Below, piece by piece: positions 43,201 through 52,114 of a stretch of 64,000 nt of DNA; the first letter of the stretch is position 1; each line of letters begins with the position of its first letter. The stretch lies in the NCBI GenBank assembly GCA_943913645.1, contig CALTYZ010000012.1, forward strand, positions 1 through 64,000, read 5' to 3'. A model generated the notes under the pieces. It worked only from the letters and a program-made list of their open reading frames with translations, ran no database searches and was not told the origin of the DNA. A program made the translations under genes and the position numbers. This stretch comes from an uncultured Corynebacterium sp. (GTDB lineage Bacteria > Actinomycetota > Actinomycetes > Mycobacteriales > Mycobacteriaceae).

Positions 43201-45507
43201 GTGAGAAACCATTCCGTGCACAACGACACCGTTGATAACGCTGCTGCCACCCCAGACCAGGATCAGCCATATGCCGAGCTGGGCCTGCGTGATGAGGAGT
43301 ACGCGAAGATCCGCGAGATCCTCGGGCGGCGCCCCACGGATGCGGAACTGTCGGTCTATTCGGTGATGTGGTCTGAGCACTGCTCGTATAAATCTTCGAA
43401 GGTGCATCTGCGCTACTTCGGGGAAAGTATGACCCCGCAGATGGCCGCAAAGCTGTTGGCTGGCATTGGTGAAAACGCCGGCGTGGTCGACATTGGCGGC
43501 GGTGATGCGGTGACGTTTCGGGTAGAAAGCCACAACCACCCGTCATTCGTGGAGCCCTACCAGGGAGCTGCCACCGGCGTGGGCGGCATTGTGCGCGACA
43601 TTATGGCGATGGGGGCCCGCCCGATCGCGGTGATGGACCAGCTGCGCTTCGGCCCATTGGATGCTGCTGACACGCTGCGGGTCTTACCCGGTGTGGTTCG
43701 CGGTATCGGTGGCTACGGCAACTGTCTGGGCTTGCCAAACATTGGCGGCGAGACGGTGTTCGACCAGGCGTATGCGGGAAACCCGTTGGTCAACGCGCTG
43801 TGTGTGGGCACACTCAAGGTTGAAGATCTCCACCTCGCCTTCGCATCCGGCACAGGAAATCAGGTCATCCTCTTTGGTTCGCGCACAGGCCTCGACGGCA
43901 TCGGTGGCGTCTCTGTGCTTGGGTCTGCCACGTTTGAGGAAGGCGAGGAACGCAAGCTTCCCGCAGTGCAGGTCGGGGATCCGTTCGCCGAGAAGGTGCT
44001 CATCGAGTGCTGTCTGGAGCTTTTCCATGCTGGTGTGGTTGTGGGCATTCAAGATCTTGGCGGTGGCGGGCTTGCCTGCGCCACGTCTGAACTGGCGGCG
44101 GCCGGGGACGGCGGGATGCGCATCAATCTCGATCAGGTGCCACTGCGCGCGCAGCGGATGACGGCAGCAGAGATCCTCGCCTCCGAATCGCAGGAACGCA
44201 TGTGCGCTGTGGTTGCACCCGACAATGTTGCGAAGTTCATGGAGATCTGCGCCAAGTGGGACGTTGATGCGGCGGTCATCGGTGAAGTCACCGACGATCC
44301 AGACCGGCTGCGCATCTACCATCAAGGTGAGCTGGTGCTCGACGCGCCGCCGTCAACGATTGATGCCGGCCCGGTCTACGAACGCCCCTACGCCCGGCCG
44401 CAGTGGTTAGATGAGGTGCAGTCACGGGGGCAGACAGGTGTGAAAAAGTGCGCACAGCTCGGTGACACATGGCTGCAGATGGTTGCCTCACCGGCGCTGT
44501 GCTCACGAGACTTCATTACCCAACAGTACGACCGCTACGTGCGCGGCAACACGGTGCGAGCCAAGCACGCGGATGCGGGAGTGCTGCGGATTAATGAAAC
44601 GACGAACCGGGGCGTGGCTATCTCGGCGGACGCGTCCGGGCGCTACACCTACCTCGACCCGAACATGGGCGCGCGCCTGGCGCTTGCCGAGGCCTACCGC
44701 AATGTGGCAGTCACCGGGGCAACACCAGTTGCGGTGACGAACTGTATGAACTTCGGTTCGCCGGAAAACCCGGACGTGATGTGGCAGTTCCGCGAAGCAG
44801 TTCACGGGCTGGCAGATGGCGCCGCGGAGCTCAACATCCCGGTTTCTGGCGGCAACGTGTCGTTTTATAACCAGACTGGTGAGACACCGATTCTGCCGAC
44901 TCCGGTGGTGGGAGTGCTCGGTGTGATTGAGGATGTCTCACAGGCGCTGCAGCACTGCCTCGCCGCCTACGCAGATGCTGCCGACTCCCACGAACTTTTC
45001 ACCCTGATCTTGCTTGGTGCAACGCATGACGAGTTCGGTGGCTCGGTGTGGCAAGACATATCGGGCCAGGGGCTTTGTGGCTTGCCGCCGCAGGTTGACC
45101 TGGGCAATGAAATACGCCTGGCGCAATATTTCCAGGCCAATGATGCCATTGCCGCCGCGCATGACCTGTCCGAGGGGGGTCTGGCGCAAGCCGTGTTTGA
45201 GTTGCTGCTCGGCTCCGGCTTTGGCGCGCAGCTGGATCTGTCGGCTGTGCACGACGATGCCTTTAGCGCGCTGTTTTCAGAGTCCGCCTCACGTGTGCTC
45301 ATCGCGGTCACCCGCGACCGGGCCGACAGTGCGGTTGAACGCGCAGTCAGCGCTGGTATCCCAGTAGCGGTGCTGGGCTCGACCACGCACGACGGCGTGC
45401 TGCACCTCGCCGGCACATCGAGGCAGCTGGGAGAACAGATCAGTATGGACGCGCTTACGGCGGCGTGGGAGGCAACCCTGCCAGAGCGATTCGCGAACCA
45501 GGTCTGA
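43201..45507 (+). CDS. purL: FGAM synthetase large subunit PurL
   Basis: ATP-dependent synthase subunit of 768 residues, the small-PurL form that works with PurS and PurQ. Motifs: VMWSEHCSYKSSK, FRVESHNHPSFVEPYQGAATGVGGI, GGETVFD, DLGGGGLACATSE and VSGGNVSFYNQT. GTG start. Together with purSQ this is a complete three-part enzyme. Confidence 0.97.
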   Translation: MRNHSVHNDTVDNAAATPDQDQPYAELGLRDEEYAKIREILGRRPTDAELSVYSVMWSEHCSYKSSKVHLRYFGESMTPQMAAKLLAGIGENAGVVDIGGGDAVTFRVESHNHPSFVEPYQGAATGVGGIVRDIMAMGARPIAVMDQLRFGPLDAADTLRVLPGVVRGIGGYGNCLGLPNIGGETVFDQAYAGNPLVNALCVGTLKVEDLHLAFASGTGNQVILFGSRTGLDGIGGVSVLGSATFEEGEERKLPAVQVGDPFAEKVLIECCLELFHAGVVVGIQDLGGGGLACATSELAAAGDGGMRINLDQVPLRAQRMTAAEILASESQERMCAVVAPDNVAKFMEICAKWDVDAAVIGEVTDDPDRLRIYHQGELVLDAPPSTIDAGPVYERPYARPQWLDEVQSRGQTGVKKCAQLGDTWLQMVASPALCSRDFITQQYDRYVRGNTVRAKHADAGVLRINETTNRGVAISADASGRYTYLDPNMGARLALAEAYRNVAVTGATPVAVTNCMNFGSPENPDVMWQFREAVHGLADGAAELNIPVSGGNVSFYNQTGETPILPTPVVGVLGVIEDVSQALQHCLAAYADAADSHELFTLILLGATHDEFGGSVWQDISGQGLCGLPPQVDLGNEIRLAQYFQANDAIAAAHDLSEGGLAQAVFELLLGSGFGAQLDLSAVHDDAFSALFSESASRVLIAVTRDRADSAVERAVSAGIPVAVLGSTTHDGVLHLAGTSRQLGEQISMDALTAAWEATLPERFANQV

Positions 45508-45516
45508 CGGTGCCTC

Positions 45517-46524
45517 CTACTTGGTGCGCTGGACCGCTGGCGCGGGAGCGATCAGCGGTACCGGCTCATACTGGCTGCGTAAGTCTTTCAGGTTTTGGGT
45601 GTGGTCCCACAGCCGCTTGTCTTCCTCGGTGACAGGCGTGAATTGGCGGGCAGCCAACGGGTTGCCGTCCAGGTCGATCGCGAGGTAAGTAAACGAGGCG
45701 TGGATCGCCGGCACCAGGTTCTCCCGGCCACCCCGAGGATCCCCAGCACGCAGGTAAATCGAGACGTGGTGGGCACGTGAATCAGTACGCGTCAGGCGGG
45801 CATCAACCTCGATGAGATCGCCAATATGCACCGGGTGGTAGAAGCGGATACCGCCTGCGTACACCGCTACCGTGCGCTCCCCGGACCACTCCATTGTGCA
45901 GGCCATACCTGCCTCATCGATCCACTCCATGGCCGTGCCACCATGCACGTTGCCACCCCAGTTGATATCGGTCGGCTTGGCCATGAAGCGGTGGACAATA
46001 CGCGGCGCGGTGGAATCGTCCGTGTAGGTCTGCTTGCTCATCTCCTCTTCAATCGCCCTGCGCAGGCCGATCCGGGACTTCGCGGCTTCAGCGACACGGA
46101 TCTCTTCGGCATCGCTGGGGTGGAAGGTGGGTACAGCGGTGGGCTTGCCTGTCTGTGCGTCTTTGGCCACAAACACCACCAGGCAATCGCAGGCGCGGGT
46201 GAACACGCCCTCACGCGGGTCAGCAGAAAGCACCTCGTTGATGATGTGCATGGAGCTGCGCCCAGTCATCGCGATCCGGGAGCGCACCTCCACAATGTGG
46301 CCGGACGGAATCGGGCGGCGGAAGTGGATATGACCCACATATGCAGTCACACAATAGGTTGCGGACCATTGTGCGGCGCACGCGTAGGCTGCTTTGTCAA
46401 TCCACTCCAGCACACGTCCGCCGGAGACACCATGCGAGCCGGCGGTGATCACGTCGGTGGGAGACGCCATGAACCGCAGCGTGATGCGCGGGGAGCGTTC
46501 GGTCGGGACAGGGGTGATCGCCAT
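45517..46524 (-). CDS. Acyl-CoA thioesterase with two hotdog domains
   Basis: A 335-residue cytoplasmic enzyme with tandem hotdog domains (about 15-145 and 180-310), like BACH/YciA-type acyl-CoA hydrolases. The second domain keeps the active motif (NWGGNVHGGTAMEWIDEAG). The first has SHGVSGGRVLEWIDKAA, lacking the NxxHGG form, so one active site is probably degenerate. The start is MAITPVPTER at 46524; the open frame extends upstream without similarity. Divergent from the sterol-carrier-like gene over a 24-bp gap. Confidence 0.88.
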   Translation of the reverse strand: MAITPVPTERSPRITLRFMASPTDVITAGSHGVSGGRVLEWIDKAAYACAAQWSATYCVTAYVGHIHFRRPIPSGHIVEVRSRIAMTGRSSMHIINEVLSADPREGVFTRACDCLVVFVAKDAQTGKPTAVPTFHPSDAEEIRVAEAAKSRIGLRRAIEEEMSKQTYTDDSTAPRIVHRFMAKPTDINWGGNVHGGTAMEWIDEAGMACTMEWSGERTVAVYAGGIRFYHPVHIGDLIEVDARLTRTDSRAHHVSIYLRAGDPRGGRENLVPAIHASFTYLAIDLDGNPLAARQFTPVTEEDKRLWDHTQNLKDLRSQYEPVPLIAPAPAVQRTK

Positions 46525-46535
46525 GGTAGGTACCT

Positions 46536-46542
46536 TAATATA
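46536..46542. promoter_or_regulatory. Shared -10 region of two divergent genes
   Basis: TAATATA reads as TAATAT on the plus strand (7 nt before the ATG at 46549) and TATATT on the minus strand (12 nt before the ATG at 46524). One element appears to serve both directions, so polymerases would compete. Predicted from sequence only. Confidence 0.45.
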
Positions 46543-46548
46543 GGGCTC

Positions 46549-46959
46549 ATGGCCTCGAAGAGGAATGCGGACCCGGTAGTAACCAGGCAAGCAGTTGAAC
46601 AGATCGCGGGGTGGATCCGAAGCGCTGATGGCGCGCAAGCCACAGATGACGGGGGGACGGGGGCGTCGAGAAGCGCGATTGCCCAGGCGTGTCGTGCCAC
46701 CGCGCGGATGCTCGCAGACGAGCTTCCTGGGCACGCCGTGGAACTGCGGGTGCCGCCGTTTGTTGCGGTGCAGCTCATTGCGGGCCCGCGCCACACACGT
46801 GGCACCCCACCGAATGTGGTGGAGACCGACCCGCGCACCTGGTTGCGCCTGGCCACTGGTCTGACGAGCTTGGAGGCGGAGCGAGCGGCAGGCACAGTGG
46901 ACGCCTCCGGGGCGCGCGCCGGTGAAATAGCGCGCGGGCTGCCGGTGGTGGCGCTGTGA
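46549..46959 (+). CDS. Sterol-carrier family protein
   Basis: A 136-residue protein with the actinobacterial SCP2-like pattern: AVELRVPPFVAVQLIAGPRHTRGTPPNVVETD, PRTWLRLATG and SGARAGEIARGLPV at the end. Thought to bind lipids; role unproven. The ATG has a -10 (TAATAT) 7 nt upstream, so the mRNA is likely leaderless. purF lies immediately downstream, as in C. glutamicum. Confidence 0.82.
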   Translation: MASKRNADPVVTRQAVEQIAGWIRSADGAQATDDGGTGASRSAIAQACRATARMLADELPGHAVELRVPPFVAVQLIAGPRHTRGTPPNVVETDPRTWLRLATGLTSLEAERAAGTVDASGARAGEIARGLPVVAL

Positions 46960-47009
46960 GGTGCGCCCACCAGCCAGCGCAGCCGACTCAATCCGTTACA
47001 GTGGGGCAC

Positions 47010-48485
47010 GTGCAGAAGGATCTTCAGGCCGATGATGCGCCCCGCGAAGAGTGCGGTGTGTTCGGGGTCTGGGCCCCGCAAGAAGACGTGTCCAAGCTGA
47101 CCTACTTTGGGTTGTTCGCGCTGCAACACCGCGGCCAGGAAGGTGCGGGGATCGCGGTGGGCGACCACGACAACATCGTAGTGTTTAAAGACACCGGCCT
47201 GGTCAGCCAGGTTTTTGATGAGTCGGTGCTAGGCGCACTGCAGGGAAATGTAGCAATTGGGCACACCCGGTACTCCACAGCAGGCGGAAACTCGTGGGAT
47301 AACGTCCAGCCGATGTTTCGCACCTCACCGAACGGCACCGATGTGGCACTGGCGCACAACGGCAACCTGATCAACTATGCCGAGCTGCAGCGCACGGCAA
47401 TTGCGCGCAAGCTCATCCCCGCTGCTGGTGTGACAGGGCAAGGCTCATCGTCCGACACCGCGGTGATATCCGCGCTGTTGGCAGACCTGACCACCGATGA
47501 CAAAACCCTGCTCGACGCGGCGCGCGAGCTTATGCCACGCGTCGAAGGCGCGTTTTGCTTCATGTTCACCGACGGGCGCACGCTCTATGCGGCGCGCGAC
47601 CCGCACGGGGTGCGTCCCTTATCGCTCGGACGCCTCGATGAGGGGTGGGTGGTGGCATCGGAGACATGCGCACTTGACATTGTTGGCGCGTCCTTCGTGC
47701 GCGACGTGGAACCAGGCGAGCTGTTGTGGGTTGATGAATCAGGCGTGCACTCCGAGCGTTTCGCCCACACCCCGCACGCTCACTGCATCTTCGAGTACGT
47801 CTATGTGGCCCGGCCGGATTCCATCATCGATGGCCAGACCGTGAACTCGACGCGCATCGAGATTGGGCGCCGCCTCGCTGCGGTCAGCCCCGTGGAAGCC
47901 GACTTGGTCATGCCAGTGCCCGAATCAGGCACCCCGTCTGCCATTGGCTACGCAGAGCAATCCGGCATCCCCTTCAAGCAGGGCCTGATGAAAAACGCCT
48001 ATGTCGGGCGCACCTTCATTCAGCCCTCCGACACGCTGCGCCAGCTGGGGCTACGCCTCAAGCTCAACCCGGTGCGGAAGGTCATCGAAGGCAAGCGGTT
48101 GGTTGTGGTCGACGATTCGATTGTGCGCGGCAACACGCAGCGTAAGCTCATCCGCATGTTGCGCGAAGCCGGCGCCGCCGAGGTCCATGTGCGCATCGCC
48201 TCGCCGCCTGTGAAATGGCCCTGCTTCTACGGTATTGACTTCGCAAGCCCCGGTGAGCTCATCGCCAACCACGGCGGCGGCGACAGTGAGGAGGCGATAG
48301 CAGAGTCGATTCGCACGGTCATCGGCGCTGATTCGCTCGCGTTCGTGCCGTTGCACGATCTTATCGACGCCTCAACCCAGCCCCCCGACGACCTCTGCGC
48401 TGCCTGTTTCACCGGCAACTACCCGCTTGGCCTGCCGGAAGGCAACCCAAACGCAGAGCTTGTCAGCCGCATACAGAAAGCATAA
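47010..48485 (+). CDS. purF: Amidophosphoribosyltransferase PurF
   Basis: First committed step of purine synthesis (PRPP to PRA). With GTG at 47010 the product has 491 residues: a 14-residue propeptide (VQKDLQADDAPREE) cut to expose catalytic Cys15 (CGVFGVWAPQ), then the glutaminase domain and a PRTase domain (VVVDDSIVRGNTQR). Iron-sulfur-type cysteines are present (WPCFYGID, DLCAACF). TACAGT (46997-47002) lies 7 nt before this GTG, favouring a leaderless start; a GTG at 46956 that overlaps the upstream stop (GTGA) is the alternative. Confidence 0.93.
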   Translation: MQKDLQADDAPREECGVFGVWAPQEDVSKLTYFGLFALQHRGQEGAGIAVGDHDNIVVFKDTGLVSQVFDESVLGALQGNVAIGHTRYSTAGGNSWDNVQPMFRTSPNGTDVALAHNGNLINYAELQRTAIARKLIPAAGVTGQGSSSDTAVISALLADLTTDDKTLLDAARELMPRVEGAFCFMFTDGRTLYAARDPHGVRPLSLGRLDEGWVVASETCALDIVGASFVRDVEPGELLWVDESGVHSERFAHTPHAHCIFEYVYVARPDSIIDGQTVNSTRIEIGRRLAAVSPVEADLVMPVPESGTPSAIGYAEQSGIPFKQGLMKNAYVGRTFIQPSDTLRQLGLRLKLNPVRKVIEGKRLVVVDDSIVRGNTQRKLIRMLREAGAAEVHVRIASPPVKWPCFYGIDFASPGELIANHGGGDSEEAIAESIRTVIGADSLAFVPLHDLIDASTQPPDDLCAACFTGNYPLGLPEGNPNAELVSRIQKA

Positions 48486-48491
48486 AGCGCT

Positions 48492-49559
48492 ATGAGCACA
48501 TCATCTGGTCCAGTCAGCTACGAGGCGGCCGGTGTCTCCATCGAAGCCGGGGACAAAGCCGTGGAACTGCTTGCGCCATTAGCAAAGCGCGCAAGCCGGC
48601 CTGAGGTCCGTGGCGGCATTGGCGGATTCGCCGGCCTTTTCGCCCTCGGTAACTATCGGCAACCACTGCTCGCTGCTGGTTCCGACGGCGTGGGCACCAA
48701 ACTCGCCGTTGCGCAAGCCATGGACATCCACCACACCATCGGTATCGACCTTGTCGCCATGTGCGTGGATGACCTTGTGGTCTGCGGTGCGGAGCCGCTC
48801 TTTTTGCAGGATTACATTGCCATTGGCAAGGTCGTGCCGGAGAAGGTGGCTGACATTGTCTCCGGCATCGCCGAAGGATGTGTGCAGGCAGGTTGTGCAC
48901 TGCTTGGTGGGGAGACCGCGGAGCACCCAGGGGTGATGGAGCCTGATAACTATGACGTTTCTGCCACCGCAGTCGGCGTTGTAGAAGCAGATGAACTGCT
49001 CGGCCCGGAGCGGGTGCGGGAAGGCGATGTGCTCATTGGCATGGCCTCGTCCGGTCTGCACTCCAACGGCTACTCGCTGGCGCGCCATGTGCTGCTGGAG
49101 CGTGCTGGGCTGCCACTTGATGGCCACATTGAGGAGTTAGGCACAACCCTGGGCGAAGAGCTGCTTACTCCCACGCGCATCTACGCGCGTGACTGCCTCG
49201 AACTGGCAGCCGAGTGCGAAGTGCGCACGTTTTGCCACGTCACCGGTGGTGGACTGGTGGGCAATATGGAGCGAATCATTCCTGCCGGCCTTGTTGCCCA
49301 CATGCTGCGCACCACGTGGACGCCAGGGCAGATTTTCCAAAGTATCCGCTCGATCGGCCAGGTGGCGGATGCAGAGATGGAAAAAACGTTCAACATGGGG
49401 GTGGGCATGGTGGCTGTGGTGGCACCGCAGGACCGGGACCGCGCGTTGGCTATCCTGGCTGCTCGCCATATTGAAAGCTGGGTCATCGGGGAGGTGCGTG
49501 CCTCTGAAGCTGATGAGCAGGCGCGCGCAGTGCTCACCGGGCAGCACCCGCGGTACTAG
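48492..49559 (+). CDS. purM: AIR synthetase PurM
   Basis: Phosphoribosylformylglycinamidine cyclo-ligase, step 5 of purine synthesis. The 355 residues show YEAAGVSIEAGDKAVE, LAAGSDGVGTKL, DDLVVCGAEPLFLQDYIA, ALLGGETAEHPG and HVTGGGLVGN. Starts 6 bp after purF, certainly one operon. Confidence 0.97.
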   Translation: MSTSSGPVSYEAAGVSIEAGDKAVELLAPLAKRASRPEVRGGIGGFAGLFALGNYRQPLLAAGSDGVGTKLAVAQAMDIHHTIGIDLVAMCVDDLVVCGAEPLFLQDYIAIGKVVPEKVADIVSGIAEGCVQAGCALLGGETAEHPGVMEPDNYDVSATAVGVVEADELLGPERVREGDVLIGMASSGLHSNGYSLARHVLLERAGLPLDGHIEELGTTLGEELLTPTRIYARDCLELAAECEVRTFCHVTGGGLVGNMERIIPAGLVAHMLRTTWTPGQIFQSIRSIGQVADAEMEKTFNMGVGMVAVVAPQDRDRALAILAARHIESWVIGEVRASEADEQARAVLTGQHPRY

Positions 49560-49622
49560 CCAAGGCGCGCCGCGTCATACAGCCTGGTTCGCATCCGGGC
49601 GAGGGGCTGAGCGCATGAGAAA

Positions 49623-49654
49623 AACGCACCCAGGCAGCGTGGTCTGGGTGCGTT
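49623..49654 (-). terminator. Rho-independent terminator of the DUF3073 gene
   Basis: AACGCACCCAG / CTGGGTGCGTT, a perfect 11-bp stem with a 10-nt loop. On the minus strand it is followed by TTTTCTC, so it ends the DUF3073 transcript. The plus side lacks a T run. Confidence 0.85.
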
Positions 49655-49681
49655 GCGCGTGAGCGCAAAAGTCAGGTGGGG

Positions 49682-49903
49682 TTAGCGTGCGGAGCGCCCG
49701 TTTTCCTCATCATCCCAGTCGGCGTAGTCCGCGTAGGGATCGTACTTGCCGTCCACCTCGGAATCATCGTCCTGCGCCCAGCTACGGTTCGTGGCTTGGC
49801 CTGCAAGCTCGCGCTGCAGGGAGTCAAGGTCCATTTCCGGAGAGTTGTACTTAAGCTGGCGTGCTACCTTGGTCTGCTTTGCTTTGGCGCGTCCGCGACC
49901 CAT
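49682..49903 (-). CDS. DUF3073 small actinobacterial protein
   Basis: A 73-residue protein beginning MGRGRAKAKQTKVARQLKY and ending in an acidic stretch (KYDPYADYADWDDEENGRSAR), the hallmark of the actinobacteria-restricted DUF3073 family. Strong RBS (AAGGGGG). Basic head and acidic tail suggest nucleic-acid or ribosome contact, but nothing is established. It has its own terminator and sits convergent to purM. Confidence 0.9.
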   Translation of the reverse strand: MGRGRAKAKQTKVARQLKYNSPEMDLDSLQRELAGQATNRSWAQDDDSEVDGKYDPYADYADWDDEENGRSAR

Positions 49904-49934
49904 GGCGTGACCCCCTTGAAAAAGTGGTGTGTTG

Positions 49935-49960
49935 GGCGGCCTGTACAAGGCGGCCTTTTT
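49935..49960 (+). terminator. Plus-strand terminator upstream of the DUF3073 gene
   Basis: GGC-G-GCCT / loop GTACA / AGGC-G-GCC with one central mismatch, followed by TTTTTATT. It terminates plus-strand transcription although no plus-strand gene ends nearby except purM (49559). It may also form a hairpin in the DUF3073 5' leader. Confidence 0.6.
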
Positions 49961-50024
49961 ATTCGATAGTTTTTGTCCTGTCAGACATAATAGCCAAACG
50001 CAGCCAAAAATTCCCTTCCACGCC

Positions 50025-51173
50025 CTACCCTGCGGATTCAGGCCCCCGTCCACGTCGCAGATGCGCAACTGCCCGGCGGCCTGCCTGCTCGCCCTCGACG
50101 TGCGGAAGCGAGTCAGAATCAACAGACGCCGCCACCCCCTCAATATCCAAAGGGCCCGCCAACGCGGAGCGTTTCACCAGCCCGAGCGCAATCGGGCCGT
50201 AGTCAACATCATGCACGACAGTGCCCAACCGGCCGACGGTGCGCCCGCCCGCAGTAATTGCCGCACCGGGCGCAGGCTCAGTTGGCGCGGAACCGTCAAG
50301 CTGAAGCATGACCAACAGCCTGGGGGAGCGACCCAGGTTTTCTACCCGCGCCACCGTCTCCTGTCCGCGATAGCACCCCTTGTTCAGATGCACAGCGCCA
50401 GACAGCATCTGCGGGTGCTCGCCGCGGTCGATGAACCGCGGCACCTCGTGCGGAATCGACTTCGCGTCCAGATCCGCCGCCAGTTCCGGCTCGCCCACAC
50501 GCACCCGCTGGGCAGTAAACGCCATGAGTCCGGCCAAATCACCACCAGCACGGACAAATTTTTCCGCCACCTCCTCCACCTGATTGCGCGAAATAGCGAA
50601 GTCAGTACGCGTCATCTCTGCACACCAGGTAACCTCACGCTGATACACCGCCGCAGCAAATACCTCATCCGCACACGCCGCGCCGGAATGCGGGGTCTGC
50701 GAACCGCTCGGCTCGTGCGATGGTGATGTCGGTGCGAGCACCGTCATGATCGCCAGGTCCGTTTCGGTAATAGTGACGTCTGACCAAAAGACCATCGCCG
50801 TGAAAAACTTCACCAAACTCTCGCGCTGCCCGCTTGGCATATCGAGGTAGAACGTTTCCCCGTCATAAGACACATCCACGTGGTGCAGAATGCGCCCCTG
50901 CGCGTCCAAGTCAAGGGCGGAGGCGGCAAACCCCGGCGCGACATCAATGAGCTTTTGGGAAAGTAAGTTGTTCAAAAATGTGGCAGCGTCGGGCCCGGAC
51001 ACTGCCACCACAGCTCGGTGGGAGCGATCAACCAGTGCAGGACGCTGACTGAGGTGGCGTTGTTCGCTGAGGGGGTCGCCGTAGTGAAAGGCAACACCGG
51101 ATGCGTCAATAAGCGAAGGCCCGGGTAGCTCCACCGCACCGGGCCAGCGAAGAAGTGAAGATCGGTATGACAC
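50025..51173 (-). CDS. ygfZ: YgfZ/GcvT-like folate-binding protein
   Basis: A 382-residue tetrahydrofolate-binding protein of the YgfZ family, which helps assembly or repair of certain iron-sulfur enzymes. The signature KGCYxGQE appears as NKGCYRGQETVARV with its reactive Cys; VAVSGPDAATFLNNLLSQ matches the GcvT fold. A Ser/Pro/His-rich insert lies near 165-185. GTG start. Divergent from pabC, whose -35 may overlap this start codon. Confidence 0.9.
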   Translation of the reverse strand: MSYRSSLLRWPGAVELPGPSLIDASGVAFHYGDPLSEQRHLSQRPALVDRSHRAVVAVSGPDAATFLNNLLSQKLIDVAPGFAASALDLDAQGRILHHVDVSYDGETFYLDMPSGQRESLVKFFTAMVFWSDVTITETDLAIMTVLAPTSPSHEPSGSQTPHSGAACADEVFAAAVYQREVTWCAEMTRTDFAISRNQVEEVAEKFVRAGGDLAGLMAFTAQRVRVGEPELAADLDAKSIPHEVPRFIDRGEHPQMLSGAVHLNKGCYRGQETVARVENLGRSPRLLVMLQLDGSAPTEPAPGAAITAGGRTVGRLGTVVHDVDYGPIALGLVKRSALAGPLDIEGVAASVDSDSLPHVEGEQAGRRAVAHLRRGRGPESAG

Positions 51174-51191
51174 AGCGCCCCATCATAGGGG

Positions 51192-51197
51192 CATAAT
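51192..51197 (+). promoter_or_regulatory. -10 element of leaderless pabC
   Basis: CATAAT 8 nt before the ATG, with ATGACA (51167-51172) 19 nt upstream as a -35 candidate. The spacing puts the transcription start at or next to the start codon. Confidence 0.45.
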
Positions 51198-51205
51198 AGG
51201 TCGAT

Positions 51206-52114
51206 ATGGGTCAACCGCTTGTACCTCCAGAACCGGTGATATATCTGGTCGAGCCGTTCGGCGGGCCGCTGCGCCGACAAAACCCCCACACCCCCCACAT
51301 TTACTGGGACGATGCGGCGGTCACGCGCGGTGACGGAATCTTTGAAACTGTGCTCGTGCGCGCAGGCGAGCCGAAAAACCTACACCAGCACATCGCGAGA
51401 TTCCAGCGTTCAGCGCAGGCCCTTGACCTTCCCGTGCCAGACGGCGAGCAGTGGGTGAAAGCCACCCGCGAAGCGCTCGGCGATTATTGCCGCGAGCGCC
51501 AGGACGCAGCTGATCAGATCGAAGCACGATGCGTATGGACGCTCACCCGGGGGCGCGAAACCACCGGTGTGCCCACAGCCTGGCTGACGGTGCGTCCGAT
51601 CCCACAGGAGGTGGTGCAGCAACGCGAGCACGGTGTCGCAGTGGTAACCACCCCGCGCGGCTACAGTGCCAACCCTGATGTGCCGTGGATGCGAGCGGAA
51701 GCGAAAACCCTCAACTATGCTGCGTCGATGGCGGCGCTGCGCTGGGCGCGCACCCAGGGATTCGATGACGTGATCTATATTGCTGACAACGACACGCAAC
51801 GCGTGCTGGAAGGTTCCACCAGTTCAGTGTTGGTGGTCAAAAAGGGCCAGCGGTTGCGCGCCCCCGCGCCAGGACCGGACATTCTGCCCGGGACCACTCA
51901 GGCCGCAGTATTTGCGTATGCGCAGGACAACGGTTGGAAATGCAAAACCAAAGACCTGTTCGTTGCGGATTTGTATAAGGCGGAGTCCGTGTGGCTTATC
52001 AGCTCAACGCGCATCTGCGCGCGCGTGACACGGCTCAATGACACAGCACTGCCGGCCCCGGCCAACGAGTCCGAGGTGAGCGCCTTGATTGAGGCTAGCC
52101 TGCAACACGTGTGA
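51206..52114 (+). CDS. pabC: Aminodeoxychorismate lyase (class IV PLP aminotransferase)
   Basis: PLP enzyme (302 residues) that converts aminodeoxychorismate to p-aminobenzoate for folate. Visible: DGIFETVLVR, the PLP-lysine region AKTLNYAAS, VLEGSTSSVLVV and ILPGTTQAAVF. The fold is shared with branched-chain and D-amino-acid transaminases, but size and the adjacent folate-binding YgfZ gene favour PabC. Its last 20 bp overlap the opposing nitrobindin-like gene. Confidence 0.87.
   Translation: MGQPLVPPEPVIYLVEPFGGPLRRQNPHTPHIYWDDAAVTRGDGIFETVLVRAGEPKNLHQHIARFQRSAQALDLPVPDGEQWVKATREALGDYCRERQDAADQIEARCVWTLTRGRETTGVPTAWLTVRPIPQEVVQQREHGVAVVTTPRGYSANPDVPWMRAEAKTLNYAASMAALRWARTQGFDDVIYIADNDTQRVLEGSTSSVLVVKKGQRLRAPAPGPDILPGTTQAAVFAYAQDNGWKCKTKDLFVADLYKAESVWLISSTRICARVTRLNDTALPAPANESEVSALIEASLQHV

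Noticed and set aside
45826..46548. Plus-strand frame upstream of the sterol-carrier gene (241 codons)
   Set aside because: Antisense to the thioesterase, His/Gly-rich without domain similarity; the real start is at 46549.
46956..47009. Longer PurF start at GTG 46956
   Set aside because: Possible (GTGA overlap with the upstream gene), but GTG 47010 has a -10 at leaderless spacing and gives a normal propeptide; kept as an alternative only.
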